In this document: one piece after another, positions 25,176-35,492 of the stretch
Layout of the letters: every line of letters starts with the position of its first letter
Position numbering within the stretch: the first letter of the stretch is position 1
NCBI GenBank assembly: GCA_025331565.1
Contig: JAFREQ010000014.1
Location: 3,366,501 to 3,430,500, forward strand
Length of the DNA stretch: 64,000 nt
From: Holacanthus passer
Taxonomy: Eukaryota; Chordata; Actinopteri; Pomacanthidae
Reading direction: 5' to 3'
Position numbers and translations under genes: made by a program
Notes under the pieces: generated by a model
Database searches by the model: none
What the model saw: the letters and a program-made list of their open reading frames with translations, nothing else
Told to the model about the DNA's origin: nothing

Positions 25176-28100
25176 GGTGGGTGCGGGGGCAAAGGGGCTG
25201 CTGTGGCAGTGGTGATGGTGGTGATGGTGGGCCGGTGGGGGTGGGCACCCCCCACTGTCTCTCCATGGTCACGTGAAGGTCGCATTTTACAGGGAAACGC
25301 CAGAGGGGGTGAGGAGGGGAGGGTGGCATGGCAGTGGAGACAAACAGAGGAGGAAGGCTGAGTACAAGAGAGAGGTGGAGATATGAGTCAACTGCACCTG
25401 AGAGAGCAGGAAGAGGAATGGAAACGATGACAAACACCACTTGTGTTTTAGAGTATCAAAGCAGAAATATGCACAGGGCTGCAGCTGGAATTAGGCCATC
25501 TGAAGGCATGAGAGATTGCCTAGAGGGAGGATTCCTCCTCATGCCACATTGAGATAACACATAGTCACTGACCTCAAACTTTCACACATGCACACTACAA
25601 AAAAACCCCACCTGCACACATTTTGTGCTCAGCCATATCTGCTGCTTTTTTTTTTTTGCCATAACCCAGTCTCCTCTGCTCACTCCCCCTGCACAGATAG
25701 CAGAGACCTATGCCTTCCTGCCTAGAGAGGCGGTGACTCGGTTCCTAATGAGCTGTGGAGAGTGTCAGAAGAGGATGCACATCAACCCCAGCACTGCAGA
25801 GTTCAAAGGTAATGGCACACATCCGACCTGTGTATGGCTCGCTAATTTTGGAGACATCATTAACTGATATGGTATTTTTGAGTTTAACCTTTAAGACCGG
25901 ATAATTCTTAGATCCTTTGACACATTGACATGGAAAAGGGTTAATTACTATGTAGCAATGCTTGCTGAGACGATATAAACTAAGCAGTCTTCTACTACAA
26001 CAGCCAGACATGAATGTGGTAGGATAATTCAATCACAAGGTTCATAGATATGTTCATTTGGCTGATCAAATAAGCTAGAGGTGTTCAGTTTTTAGTTGAC
26101 TCTGAATTACAGACATGATGAGTTCTCCATGGTCCTGTCAGACACTAAATATGAGCCGATCTGATCGTAGGTGTTTGTACTTTGAAGAGTTTTTGAATCA
26201 AACTCTCATTAATAAAACATATTGTTTATATCCATCACTGACATGATGTAACAAAGACTCAAGAGGCCCCACATCTCTGAGACTGTACAGACCCACTAAA
26301 ATGATCACAGAATCCCTCTAGTGGCCAGTGAGGAGACTGCAGACTGATCTCAGCCACATTGTTTGATTTCAGGTGACACAAACAGTCGAGGCTCCTGTTT
26401 GGATTTCAATCTTTGACAGGATGTTGCAGCAATTCTGTCTAAAGAATTTGACTGTATGATTAGCTTACAGAACCTATTTACTAAAGGATTCAGCAAACAA
26501 AGAAAAGAAAATGAATTGTGTTGGTGTTGTATTCATTGGTACACTGTTCACTTTGATTTGTAATCTTTATACTTGGAGCTATTATAGAGCAAAGTATACC
26601 AGAGTTATTACAGTTTGTCCCACAGTTTTGTCAAAAATGGCTTCTTCTCCAAGTCAGTAACACAGTCAAATATGAACACAGACATGATTCACATATCTTT
26701 GATTCAGTGTGATTTATAGAAAGAATTATGTATAGTTTTATCTGATGTCCATTCTGGATAAATGTCCATAAATCTGCTTAGTAATCATAGAGAAAAGATC
26801 CTCCTAAAACTCCAGAACTAAGAATTATCATGTTTTAAAGTTTTCAGTAATAGTTGTGTGTAAAACCATGGGTACATTACAAACAGGAGTTGGTAATAGC
26901 TAATTTGGCATAATTTTAATGATACTAATTAAAAGCATGGAGGTGAGGGGTGATGCAGATGTCTTGATTTTGTCTGAGGGGGGTCAGATATATCGATATA
27001 CAGATTTTTGTTCCACCTTACAACTTCACAAATCCAATTATAAAATCACTGTGGAATCAAATCTGACCCAGACAATTACAATATTACATACCACCATATA
27101 GTATTATCATTATATAATATTGTGCAGGGGTTTATACTTCATGTATCGTTCCCTTTCAATGTTGAATTATTATACTATATTAATAAAATAATATCAAGTA
27201 AAGTATCTAAAACTGTACTCAAACACAGTACTTGAGTCAATGTACATAATTCATGAAGATTTGTTTCAGACTATTTTTCTTTTGTCATTAGTGTATTTTT
27301 TTTTTTTTTTTTCTTTCTTTGTCAGAAAATGACAGACCAACCTCTCTGGTCCCAGACCTCATTGATTACAACATGCCTCTTACTGCCACCTACCTGAAAC
27401 AAATGAAACTGCAGTGCATGACTGCCACTGAGAGGGTGAGTACCTTTCTCTGTTCCCTGTGCAAGTGAATGTTTGTGAAGCATGGGCACACATACAATGT
27501 GTCCTGATTGATTAGTTAGAAAATCAGCCACTGTTAAGATCTCCTGTTCACTACAATTGTATTTGTATTGACTGCACAAATCCTCTGGTTATTTTTTTGT
27601 CCCGTCTCATTGAGGTTATAGGGAGAATGGCTTTGTGCACACACAATAAGACACCCTTCATCTTAACTTTTAGTTCAGTATTAAAGAGTCAGATCAGTCC
27701 TGCTGGGAGGAGGAGCTCTGTGTGAAATGAGGATTAGTGAATCTGTGCAGGGTGACGTCATGCGTGAGACCCCTCCCATGTGTGGCTGTGACAGCAACAC
27801 TCACAAACCACTGTCACTAAAGTGCAGGGAGCAGCACTTGATGATGATAATGTCGACCTCACTCTCGCATAATTAGGATTATCCGGAACAATGACCCAGA
27901 CTGTGATTTGCGGGTGAGTACAAATTAACAAATGCTCAGACTACTGGCCGCATCTGTGTGCAGACTGACAATGAGCAGGCCAATAATTTAATAATTAACC
28001 ATCACATAGGGTTATTTCACTGTTGTAGGAAGCTTGTAGTAATTTGTTCCACATCTCAGCTGCACTGGATTAAAGAACAGTTCAAGGCAGCAGGTTTGTT

Positions 28101-31100
28101 CTGTTGACAAAAGCAGAGCATTTGTGAATGTGTATCTAGTCTGCTGCAGCAGTCACCTCTCAACTGTTTGCATGTTGTTCTGCAGAACTTCTTCTTGTCT
28201 TTGGCTTGTGGTGAAGAAATTAACTACATTCATTCTGTTAAAACATTCTCACTGTCACAGGCCTCAGTATAGCCATTTAGGTTAGATACAGGCCTAATTA
28301 TAAAAACAACACAAAAATAGGGCTGCGACTAGTGATTATTGATCCTTAAATTATCAGAAAATAGTGACAAAATGCCAATCAAAGTGACATCCCTAGATTT
28401 CTTGTTTTGTCTGTACAATAACCCCAAACCCAAAGATTTTTAGTTTACTATCACATATAAGACAAATTGAGGAGCTTGAGCCACTGAACGTTTGGCATTT
28501 TTGCTTGAAAAATTACGAAGTTGGTGAAGAGATTTTTGAAATAGTTGTAGATTGGTTTTTTTTTGTTGTTGTTGATACTAATTGTTTCAGTTATATATAA
28601 AATTATCTCCATAATGGGAGATTTTAATTACACTAAAATTTGTCTTAAAGTCTGAAGATATATTTCATGTTGTGTATGTTATGTGTGTAAATGCCACCAA
28701 GTGCTTCATCTTTATTCTTTGAAAACATGCACCTGATCTCAGTTTCAAAAGCAAAGTCCCACATTTTATCCTAAAACATTAATGATGCTACATTTCCAAC
28801 TACTTAGAAACTGTAATTAGAGACTCTTTCCTCTTTCTCTGTCTCTTTATTGCTCACTTGGTACCTAATGGAGCTGTCACTGAGCATTTTGGTCCTCCTC
28901 AAAACCCCTCACAGAGTGACGGATGCATATTCCCAGGAGTTTAGGCCTATTTGTGTGCTCGTACGGGGGGAATGATGAGATGACGAGATGTATTTCTGCT
29001 CTGTTTCCATCACACACTCGTGGTTTTGCCCCCTCCTGCTAGCTGACACATGATGGCATGCACGCAGGCCAGAGAGAAGTCACCATTTCTGTTAGCATGA
29101 AGCGAACTGGCCTTGCTCTGAAATGTGCTCATTGCTGCTCAGCAGATATGATTTCTGGAGTTTAAAGCCAAAGCTCAGCCTTTGAATTGTTTGTGAGATT
29201 ATTCGCCTCTCCTTTGCTAATCCTTACCCCCATGGTTTACTCATACTTGTGTTATGCTACAACAAGCATCTTTAGGGTCTCTGTGTAACAGAGTTAAAAA
29301 TAGCAACGCTCCAAGAAACATATTATTTAACAGGGACGCTCCTGTTTTTTTTTCTGCTGCCAGACTCCAGCATGCTTCATTAAGACTTAAATAAAGAAAC
29401 TGTCCATTAAAGGGTAGGTTACATCCATAAATATACATTGAAAACATTATTAGTTGCTGTAATTCCTGCCAGAGCCAAAATCCAAAGTTCTCATTTTGTG
29501 CATCTAAAGCTCAGATGAAGCTAGAAGGACACAAAGGCATGTCAGTATTATTTTAAGATAAACTTAAAATATATTTATGGGATGGAGGGGAAACTTGGAT
29601 GTTGCTGTCAAAAGTGTGAGGATCTTTGTCCTGACACTCTTCTCATCCCTGTCTCACTGTCTCTTTCTCTCCTGCTGTCTCCCTTCAGGATGACAGTTCG
29701 GTGAGCAGCGAGGACATGAACAGTGCTGAGCCCACATGGGTCCCAGCTGAGCAGCCCCCAGTGCCTGAGCCCAGTCCACCTAACGGAGAGAGAGTCAGCA
29801 ACCCAACAGCCACAGTTAAAGAAGAGGATGGTAAGATATGACTAACTGTTCACTAACAGTCAGTGGTTGCTATTGACATGATGTGGTTCATGTTTTAGAT
29901 TTATTTACATCTGGAGTTTGGATATAAACTCACTGCACATGAAGGGTACAGATTGGTGTTATGCAGGAAACAGCTTGCCTCGTTCTTAGTGGACTAATCC
30001 AAATAAATCCACTCTTACAGGGGGTGGGACACCACCGCAGCCCCATCCATTGTGCACCCCTCTCTCGCAGGGTACTGGGCTTAGAGAAGTAGGACAAAGG
30101 CAGATATTAACCTTCACAGATTAGAAAACGCCATTGAAAAGACTGAAAATAGAGCAAATCATTGAAAGGGAGAATTACTCTGTTCCATTGAACATAGGTG
30201 TGTACAGAACATGTGTAAAAAAAAACTGTAATTTGCGCACACCAGAAAGTGAAGACTCCCTTCTCCTGTCAGTCCCTCCTCAAACTCATCTCTTTCCCTC
30301 TTCCCTCTTCTTCTGTTAAAACTTCTAAGATTTCCCCCTTTTGCCCTAACTTTTATTTATCCTGACAGTTGACCCCAATACACAGTTTCAGAAAGCACAG
30401 CATGAGGCAGGAAGTCCCATCCCCCTGTAGTTACACACCCACTCTGTTGTTACTCCAGACAGAAATAGTTCCTATTGTAGTAAACAAGCCCACGTTTATG
30501 CTAAATGATGACAAACATCCGCACAGCTCATCTCTGTATCCGCGTCTTCGCCCTGTCGTTCCTCCCCTTCTGCCAGATGACGACTCCTCAGAGAGCGGCA
30601 GTGCCAACGGGCTGCCAGCCCTGACCTCCCCGGAGGTGCTGGCTGTGGGTGGGACCCCCCCAGATGGTGGGGCCCCTTACGGGGAGGTGACAGAGAATGG
30701 GTTGAGTGCTCCACTGGACTTCAGCACCACCTCACCCTCATCCTCCTCAGAGGATCAGCAGCCGGTCAATCTGAGCGACAGACTGCTGCCTGCGGGGAGC
30801 TCGCCGCCAAACTCTTTCCCTGCAGACCCCAACAGGAAGTACCCCATCAAAACAGAGTACACCAACAAGGTAAGACACTTAATTTGATTAATCAGAACTT
30901 CAAATACATGATGCTTCATCTTTCCCATGTGGTCCAAACATTGTCTTTCAGGAAAACTGTTATTGTGTCTGTGTAATCTCTAAAAATGGTAATTCTGTGT
31001 CTTCCTGTGTGTTTCTAGTCCCCTCCTTACAGCTCAGGAAGCTATGACTCTGTGAAAACTGAACTGAGCATGAGCGCAGAGGACATGACCTCTGGTCGGG

Positions 31101-33731
31101 CGCAAATAATTGACGACGACGACGACGATCATGACGACCATGATGACAGTGACAAGATCAATGACGCTGAGGGAATGGACCCTGAGAGACTTAAAGCCTT
31201 CAATGTAAGTAACCTGCCTCAATGTGGCAGCTGAATTAAATTCATATAGACTGAATACAGTGCTTATGTGTGTTCCTATGTTCTTATCTGTGGCTCTCCA
31301 CTACTGATGGATATCAGTCGGCCTTGTAGATATTGACATTTTAAAGATGAGGAAAATTTTTCATATCCTAATATAGCTAAGTATCTTATATTCACTATTT
31401 ATTCTGTGAAGATCTCTATCTGTGCATTTCTGAGTCTAATAGCATCATAGAGCTGTAGAGTTGCAAAAATGGAAACAAGTATTGTCCTGAATATGAGCAA
31501 TGATTCCATCGCTCCTGTTTTCATCACCTCCCCCTCCCTCTTTATCTTCCCTTCTCCACTCTACCTCCATGCTCCCCCATCCCCTGCCTTCCCTTCTCTC
31601 TCTTTTGTTTTCAACTCTCACACCCCTGTCTCTCCACCCTGCACCCCCACTCCATTTTTCTGCTCTACATCCCCTCTCTCTCCCCTCCCCCTCTCTCTGT
31701 CTCTGTCAGATGTTTGTGCGTCTGTTCGTGGATGAGAATCTGGACCGCATGGTGCCCATCTCCAAACAGCCTAAGGAGAAGATCCAGGCCATCATTGAGT
31801 CCTGTAGCCGCCAGTTCCCAGAGTTCCAAGAGCGCTCCCGCAAGCGCATCCGCACCTACCTCAAATCCTGTCGCCGCATGAAAAAAGGCGGTTTTGAGGT
31901 ACAAAGGACCCCAGTTAAAATGTTGTAAAGTAATAAATGCGGTGTTTCTCATTCATAATGTGCAAACGTCTCACTGACCCTTGCTGCCAGATACGACCAA
32001 CACCTCCTCACCTCACCTCTGCCATGGCTGAGAACATCCTCGCTGCTGCCTGTGACAGTGAAACCCGAAATGCTGCCAAGAGGATGCGGCTCGATGTGTA
32101 CCAAGCGACGGTAAATGTCTTGGCAGTTGGTGTTTGTGAATTTGCCCAGCAGGGATTCGGGAATGTGCCGGGATGGCCACACATCATTAACACCACAATG
32201 CACAACGCGTATATATACGACAATATTCTGCCCAAATTGAAAACATTTAATTTCTGATAGGATGAGCCCACCTCTGCTGACAAGCCCAACTCGAGGGACC
32301 CGGCCTCGGTGGCCCCGTCAGGGTTCTCAATCTCCAGCGCAGCTTTTGCCCAAGACCAGCTCTACACCAATGGAGGCCTCAACTACAGCCTGCGGGGATA
32401 TGGGACAGTCGGCAGCAACCAGCAGAACTCTGGAGCTGCACAAACCAATGGTGAGGAGCTTCTGCCAGTCCAGCTCAACCAGATAATGTGGCTTTTTAAT
32501 GCTGTGTTTTTAAAAGAAAAAAGGATATTCAAAACACCACTCATGTACTTTAAGGGTTAACTTAGTCTCCACCTTGATACAATATAGGTGAATTTAACTT
32601 CATTTGTGGTACTCACAGCACTGAAAACATTTTTAAAAAATGAACAGCATCATGTCTTTGCAGAAATAATGTACCTGCTACTCTGGATGCTCCAAGACCA
32701 TGCAGCTGACCTTTTCTTCAGCAGAAAGTATTTCCATTGAAAGTTGTTCAAAGAGATGTCAGTGGATTATACAAAACATCAGGGACATTGTTTTTAAAAA
32801 AAGGATTTGCAGGATAATTTTTGCCACAGTATGTTGACTTGTCTGGTCCAGACTGAAATATTTCAACAGCTATTGGAAGGATTGCCATGAAATTTTGTAC
32901 AGATGTTCATAGTGCAGAGAGAGTGAATCCTGATGACTTCTGTGATCCTCTGACTTTTCCTCCAGCACCACAAGCAGGTCAAAATTTTGCAGTTATTCAG
33001 TAAAATATCTGACCATGTACGACATGGGCTGGTAATAAATTTCGAACAGACATCCAAGGTTCCCAGATGATGTATCCATCTGACTTGAGGGATTCCTTAA
33101 CTTATCTTATAATTTGTATTCTAAACTTTTTCTGATACTTCCCATAAGCCTCATCTGCACTTGGTGTTTGTCACTAATTAGCAAATGTTACCATCTGAAG
33201 GTACTGCTTTGTTTTAGTAGAGCCTTAGATACTGATGGAAGCAAGCCAGAAAATTTGATTTTGAAGTTTTTTTCTTAAATCTGCAATGTTTGATAATTCA
33301 GCATGCATGAATCTTTTTTTCTTCAGCATATTGGGCACCTCATTGATGCGTGTCTAAAATACAAGATTAGTCATAATTGCATAGTTTGATATCTCAACCT
33401 AAAAAGATTTCTCAGGGTAAGAATGCTTCCTGACCCTATTTCCTGTTCCCTGATGCGTCTCCTGTACTGTATGTTTTTCTTCTTTTCTTAAATCATCATC
33501 GTTGTGTCCACAGGTCCCACAGATCTGAGTATGAAGTCCGTAGGTCCAAACTCCTCATCCTCCAGCTCCAACAGTCACGGTCAGGGAGGTGGCGGTGGTG
33601 GAGCTTCGGCTCAGCTCAGCCCCCCAGAGGTCACAGCAGTGAGGCAGCTCATCGCAGGATACCGGGAGTCTGCTGCCTTCCTGCTGCGCTCAGCAGACGA
33701 GCTGGAAAACCTGATCCTGCAGCAGAACTGA
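15747..33731 (+). CDS. nol4l: nol4l, nucleolar protein 4-like, complete 11-exon gene
   Basis: Encodes a 685-residue nuclear protein of the NOL4/NOL4L family; its molecular function in vertebrates is poorly defined. Coding exons: 15747-16088, 24134-24289, 25697-25808, 27326-27435, 29689-29830, 30577-30869, 31019-31204, 31710-31898, 31991-32110, 32261-32450, 33514-33731. The phases close exactly over 2,058 nt. Order in the protein: conserved NOL4-family N-terminal region with FQDWCLRTYGDSGKTKTVTRR (exon 1) through exon 4; Ser/Pro/acidic linker (exons 5-6); a run of six Asp followed by HDDHDD (417-428); a helical conserved block with MFVRLFVDENLDRMVPI; a basic RKRIRTYLKSCRRMKK stretch (491-506) likely serving as nuclear localisation signal; a PTDLS motif (615-619); and a near-invariant C-terminus ending ADELENLILQQN. 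The start is the first in-frame ATG. Exon 7 onward matches my memory of human NOL4L closely. Which fish duplicate (a or b) it is cannot be decided here. Confidence 0.95.
16097..16127. repeat. Alternating (GT)n-(GC)n tract next to exon 1 donor
   Basis: About ten TG units run directly into CGCGCGCG. Uninterrupted purine-pyrimidine alternation of this type favours Z-DNA. Confidence 0.85.
16333..16346. promoter_or_regulatory. RFX X-box-like motif
   Basis: GCTGCCATAGCAAC, a near-palindrome matching the GTNNCCATRGNAAC pattern except for the second base. Confidence 0.35.
16926..16939. promoter_or_regulatory. RFX X-box-like motif
   Basis: GTTGCTCTGGCAAC: two perfect GTTGC/GCAAC half-sites around TCTG. 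Confidence 0.35.
18855..18868. promoter_or_regulatory. RFX X-box-like motif
   Basis: GTTGCCATGCCAAC: one full half-site, the second carrying a single change. Confidence 0.3.
18926..18956. repeat. (CA)n microsatellite
   Basis: Interrupted CA repeat in nol4l intron 1. Confidence 0.85.
19180..19600 (+). repeat. Interspersed repeat family C
   Basis: Bounded by ATTAGTTGATTAATTA-type sequence and by TCGACTAATCATTGCAGCTC. Internally it has the GTCCAAAGCCCAAAGATATTC and CAAATATTTTCTTCTTCCAG segments. Related diverged copies occur at 22.35-22.55, 28.32-28.56 and 54.29-54.40 kb. The ends resemble a nonautonomous DNA transposon. No coding capacity. Confidence 0.55.
20589..20624. repeat. (CA)n microsatellite
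   Basis: Interrupted CA repeat in nol4l intron 1. Confidence 0.9.
21147..21181. repeat. (GC)n-(CA)n alternating tract
   Basis: GCGCGCGC runs directly into about 13 CA units, a second mixed alternating purine-pyrimidine tract in the same intron. Confidence 0.9.
21341..21363. repeat. (CA)n microsatellite
   Basis: About 11 CA units in nol4l intron 1. Confidence 0.9.
21677..21740. repeat. (GT)n microsatellite
   Basis: Long GT repeat with TATG interruptions. The 173-codon minus-strand frame across it (21512-22033) is an artefact. Confidence 0.92.
21781..21793. promoter_or_regulatory. RFX X-box-like motif
   Basis: GTCTCCTAGCAAC: two half-sites separated by one base. Confidence 0.3.
22117..22143. 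repeat. (CA)n microsatellite
   Basis: About 13 CA units in nol4l intron 1. Confidence 0.9.
22350..22555 (-). repeat. Family C repeat, diverged copy
   Basis: Shares AATAGATTAATAAAATAATC, TTTTCAAGCAAAAATG, CCAGCTTCTCAAATGTGAAG and TTTGCTG segments with 19.18-19.60 kb. Confidence 0.45.
23017..23048. repeat. Purine-rich (GGGA)n tract
   Basis: Imperfect GGGAGGGA repeat; more GA-rich sequence follows to 23.3 kb. Confidence 0.85.
23086..23099. promoter_or_regulatory. Perfect palindromic RFX X-box
   Basis: GTTGCCATGGCAAC is an exact inverted repeat and equals the optimal binding site known for RFX-family winged-helix factors. It lies about 1 kb upstream of nol4l exon 2, inside intron 1. Whether it is bound or active is not known. 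Confidence 0.6.
23720..23733. promoter_or_regulatory. RFX X-box-like motif
   Basis: GTTTCTATGGTGAC, a degenerate two-half-site motif about 400 bp before nol4l exon 2. Confidence 0.3.
24134..24289 (+). CDS. nol4l: nol4l exon 2 (residues 115-166)
   Basis: Acceptor TTTCAG, phase 0 on both sides, 52 codons containing LKRVAVVEDFFDIIYAMHVE, a family signature. The donor is GCG then GTGGGT. Confidence 0.92.
25105..25182. repeat. Long (GT)n then (GGGT)n microsatellite
   Basis: About 31 uninterrupted GT units followed by four GGGT units, between nol4l exons 2 and 3. The flanking DNA is G-rich, so open frames here are artefacts. Confidence 0.95.
25697..25808 (+). CDS. nol4l: nol4l exon 3 (residues 167-204)
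   Basis: Follows a pyrimidine tract ending GCACAG. Encodes IAETYAFLPREAVTRF and a CGEC-x-KRMHINP segment, well conserved between NOL4 and NOL4L. It ends in phase 1 (AAAG then GTAATG). Confidence 0.92.
27150..27260 (+). repeat. Family B repeat fragment
   Basis: Contains CTGTACTCAAACACAGTACTTGAGTCAATGTAC-like sequence, cut here to its hallmark ACAGTACTTGAGT, inside nol4l intron 3. Confidence 0.4.
27326..27435 (+). CDS. nol4l: nol4l exon 4 (residues 204-240)
   Basis: Preceded by a long T tract and TTTGTCAG. Encodes RPTSLVPDLIDYNMPLTATY and ends ATER at a GTGAGT donor in phase 0. It closes the conserved N-terminal half. Confidence 0.92.
27690..27913 (+). promoter_or_regulatory. nol4l: Candidate internal promoter / alternative first exon of nol4l
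   Basis: A GC-enriched block in intron 4 contains a perfect cAMP-response element, TGACGTCA, at 27753-27760 and ends at an unused consensus donor (CGG then GTGAGT, GT at 27914-27915). A short NOL4L form is known in human that lacks the N-terminal half and begins near the equivalent of exon 5. Exon 5 here has an in-frame ATG at 29716 followed by NSAEPTW. A noncoding exon ending at 27913 spliced to exon 5 would produce that form. This is inference from sequence only. Confidence 0.3.
28320..28565 (+). repeat. Family C repeat, diverged copy
   Basis: Starts GGGCTGCGACTAGTGATTAT and contains CCCCAAACCCAAAGATTTTTAG and TTGCTTGAAAAATTA, the family C order, in nol4l intron 4. Confidence 0.45.
29689..29830 (+). 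CDS. nol4l: nol4l exon 5 (residues 241-287)
   Basis: Encodes a Ser/Pro/Glu linker starting DDSSVSSEDMNSAEPTW. The internal ATG at 29716 is the likely start of a short isoform. It ends in phase 1 (GATG then GTAAGA). Confidence 0.9.
30577..30869 (+). CDS. nol4l: nol4l exon 6 (residues 288-385)
   Basis: A low-complexity Ser/Pro/Gly-rich linker, starting DDDSSESGSANG. It carries APLDFS (332-337) and PVNLS (350-354), variants of the PxDLS CtBP-binding motif, and ends YTNK. A longer open frame upstream (from 30369) is intron read-through. Confidence 0.9.
31019..31204 (+). CDS. nol4l: nol4l exon 7 (residues 386-447)
   Basis: Encodes SPPYSSGSYDSVKTE, then the six-Asp run with HDDHDD, then EGMDPERLKAFN. 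Phase 0 at both ends. The acidic run is also present in human NOL4L as I recall it. Confidence 0.93.
31710..31898 (+). CDS. nol4l: nol4l exon 8 (residues 448-510)
   Basis: The most conserved exon: MFVRLFVDENLDRMVPISK, QAIIESCSRQFPEFQ and the basic RKRIRTYLKSCRRMKK stretch. It is preceded by about 200 bp of CT-rich tract, which creates spurious upstream open frames. Confidence 0.95.
31991..32110 (+). CDS. nol4l: nol4l exon 9 (residues 511-550)
   Basis: Encodes RPTPPHLTSAMAENILAAAC and KRMRLDVYQAT. The intron before it is only 92 nt. Confidence 0.93.
32261..32450 (+). CDS. nol4l: nol4l exon 10 (residues 551-613)
   Basis: Encodes a Ser/Gln/Asn-rich linker with YTNGGLNYSLRGYG, matching the human NGGLNYS-x-RGYG segment. 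It ends in phase 1 before the PTDLS motif. Confidence 0.92.
32838..33065 (+). repeat. Interspersed repeat family D, copy 1
   Basis: Contains TGAAATATTTCAACAGCTAT, TTGCCATGAAATTTTGTACA and TGATGACTTCTGTGATCCTC. This pattern is widespread in fish introns. A reversed diverged copy lies at 39.90-40.14 kb. Confidence 0.6.
33514..33731 (+). CDS. nol4l: nol4l exon 11, C-terminus and stop (residues 614-685)
   Basis: Opens with GPTDLSMK (PxDLS CtBP-type motif at 615-619), followed by Ser and Gly runs and a conserved helical tail, AVRQLIAGYRESAAFLLR to ENLILQQN. The stop TGA is at 33729-33731. Confidence 0.95.
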
Positions 33732-35442
33732 GTCCCGGCCAAACCATGGCACGACCCTCTCCTTAGCCTGTCCGTCTCTGTCGCTCTCAGTCACACATAT
33801 TTGGGCAGACTTGCATACAAAGACACAAAAGTACACAAGTGATACTGCAGTGCACAGTGGGTCCTGTAGGTATGGTACCTTTTCTTATTCCCACATGTTT
33901 ATGTATTTGGATGGGCCAGAACATATCACAGGCTGAAAATGTTTATTTATGCATTTGGTTCACTTTGACCTTAGTGCCCTGTTATCTGTAGCCATTCATC
34001 CCATTCAGTTCATTTTACCACCTCAACCTCCATTCGTCTCAGGAAGCGATGATCTATGTGAAAAAATGACCTGCACTGGTACACAGGTGAGTACCAGAGG
34101 CGTTAACCTTAAATTAGCTGTGACCACAATTCCACACTGGCTCATCTGTGCAGATGTTTGGACAAATTAATGGTTAAATAGCAGTGATTTACTGTCATTA
34201 CCTTATTTCTATATTTACGCAAATGTAAAATATGCTGTACAGAGGCACGATTTGATTGGGTCGTCTGGGTCAAGTCATTTCTAAATATAACTCACTCCAA
34301 ATTCACTTCTGCATTGCTTTCACCATAGATAAATCGCTGCTAAATTCACTGACCTATTAACCTCAACAGCTACTGAATGACATACTGACTCACATATAGG
34401 TAAAATAAATAAATAAATAGAACACATAGAGAAAGGAAAAGAGAAACAGGACAGTGTTCGATAGTTTTCACCTGTAAATTTCGACCAACAGATCCGCCAA
34501 GTCACCTGGTCTGAACTATACCTCGGTCCTGCTCTGTTTGAGTGGTTTCCAGATATTTTGGCATGTGGTTACTGGGGGACAAAGACTCATTACCCAGCAT
34601 GACTTCATTTTTAGTTATTTTATTATGAATATTTCTATCATGGGCAATTTCTCATTACTTAAGAAGGAAGGAGGCTTTTAAGAAGCATGGGTATGCAAAT
34701 TGAGGTCACAGACACCTGTCAGGGAAAAAAGGAGATTAATATATTGTTTAGACTCTTGGTTTTATAACCAGTGCTACTGGAAAAGTAGAAAAAGGTGCAA
34801 TATTGAAGATAATCAGTACTGGTGTGCTTGCTGAAATGACTCTGACAGACTTGCTGAAGCTTTTAAAGGCAAAAAGGGGAGAACTTTACCACAACCTCCT
34901 CCTGCTGTAACTGTCACGTAAAAAAAAAAAAGAAGTGATATCCCACGCAGCATTGTAGCCAATTTCAATGTTGTTGTTTGTTGTGAATACTGATCTTTCT
35001 CTCTAACCTCATAACTGAGGCACTTTCATGTATTGGGATCAGTCATCCATAGTGATAAAAGGAAATGGGACCTGGCAGAAAAATGAGACTTAATGTTGCA
35101 CGTCTTTTTTACTTTCAAGTGAATTTGGGGTTATTTTGTGATGGAATTGTTCTGTGAGTATTTTTTAAGTTAAAACGGGCACATTGAGCTCACATGCATC
35201 CATTGCTGCAGCGGTATCGGCCTAACATCCATATGGCTTTACTGGATGCAGCGTGAGTGTGTGTGGGCTGCTCAGACAAAAAAAAAAATTCCGTCCATCC
35301 GTCCATCTGTCTCATCCAATCTGACCTCAGCTGTGTCAAACCTTCATCTCCACTCATTAGTATCATGTCTGAAAAGAAGCAAGAGACAATCTTTGAAAAA
35401 GATGTAATCACACCACAGTTTACTCTCCCAGCTTTCTGCTAT

Positions 35443-35443
<1 letters not shown>

Positions 35444-35487
<44 letters not shown>
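35444..35487. repeat. (GT)n microsatellite
   Basis: About 22 GT units downstream of the nol4l stop codon. Confidence 0.93.

Positions 35488-35492
<5 letters not shown>

Noticed and set aside
25028..25440. Frames of 85-128 codons on both strands near 25.1 kb
   Set aside because: All depend on the long GT microsatellite.
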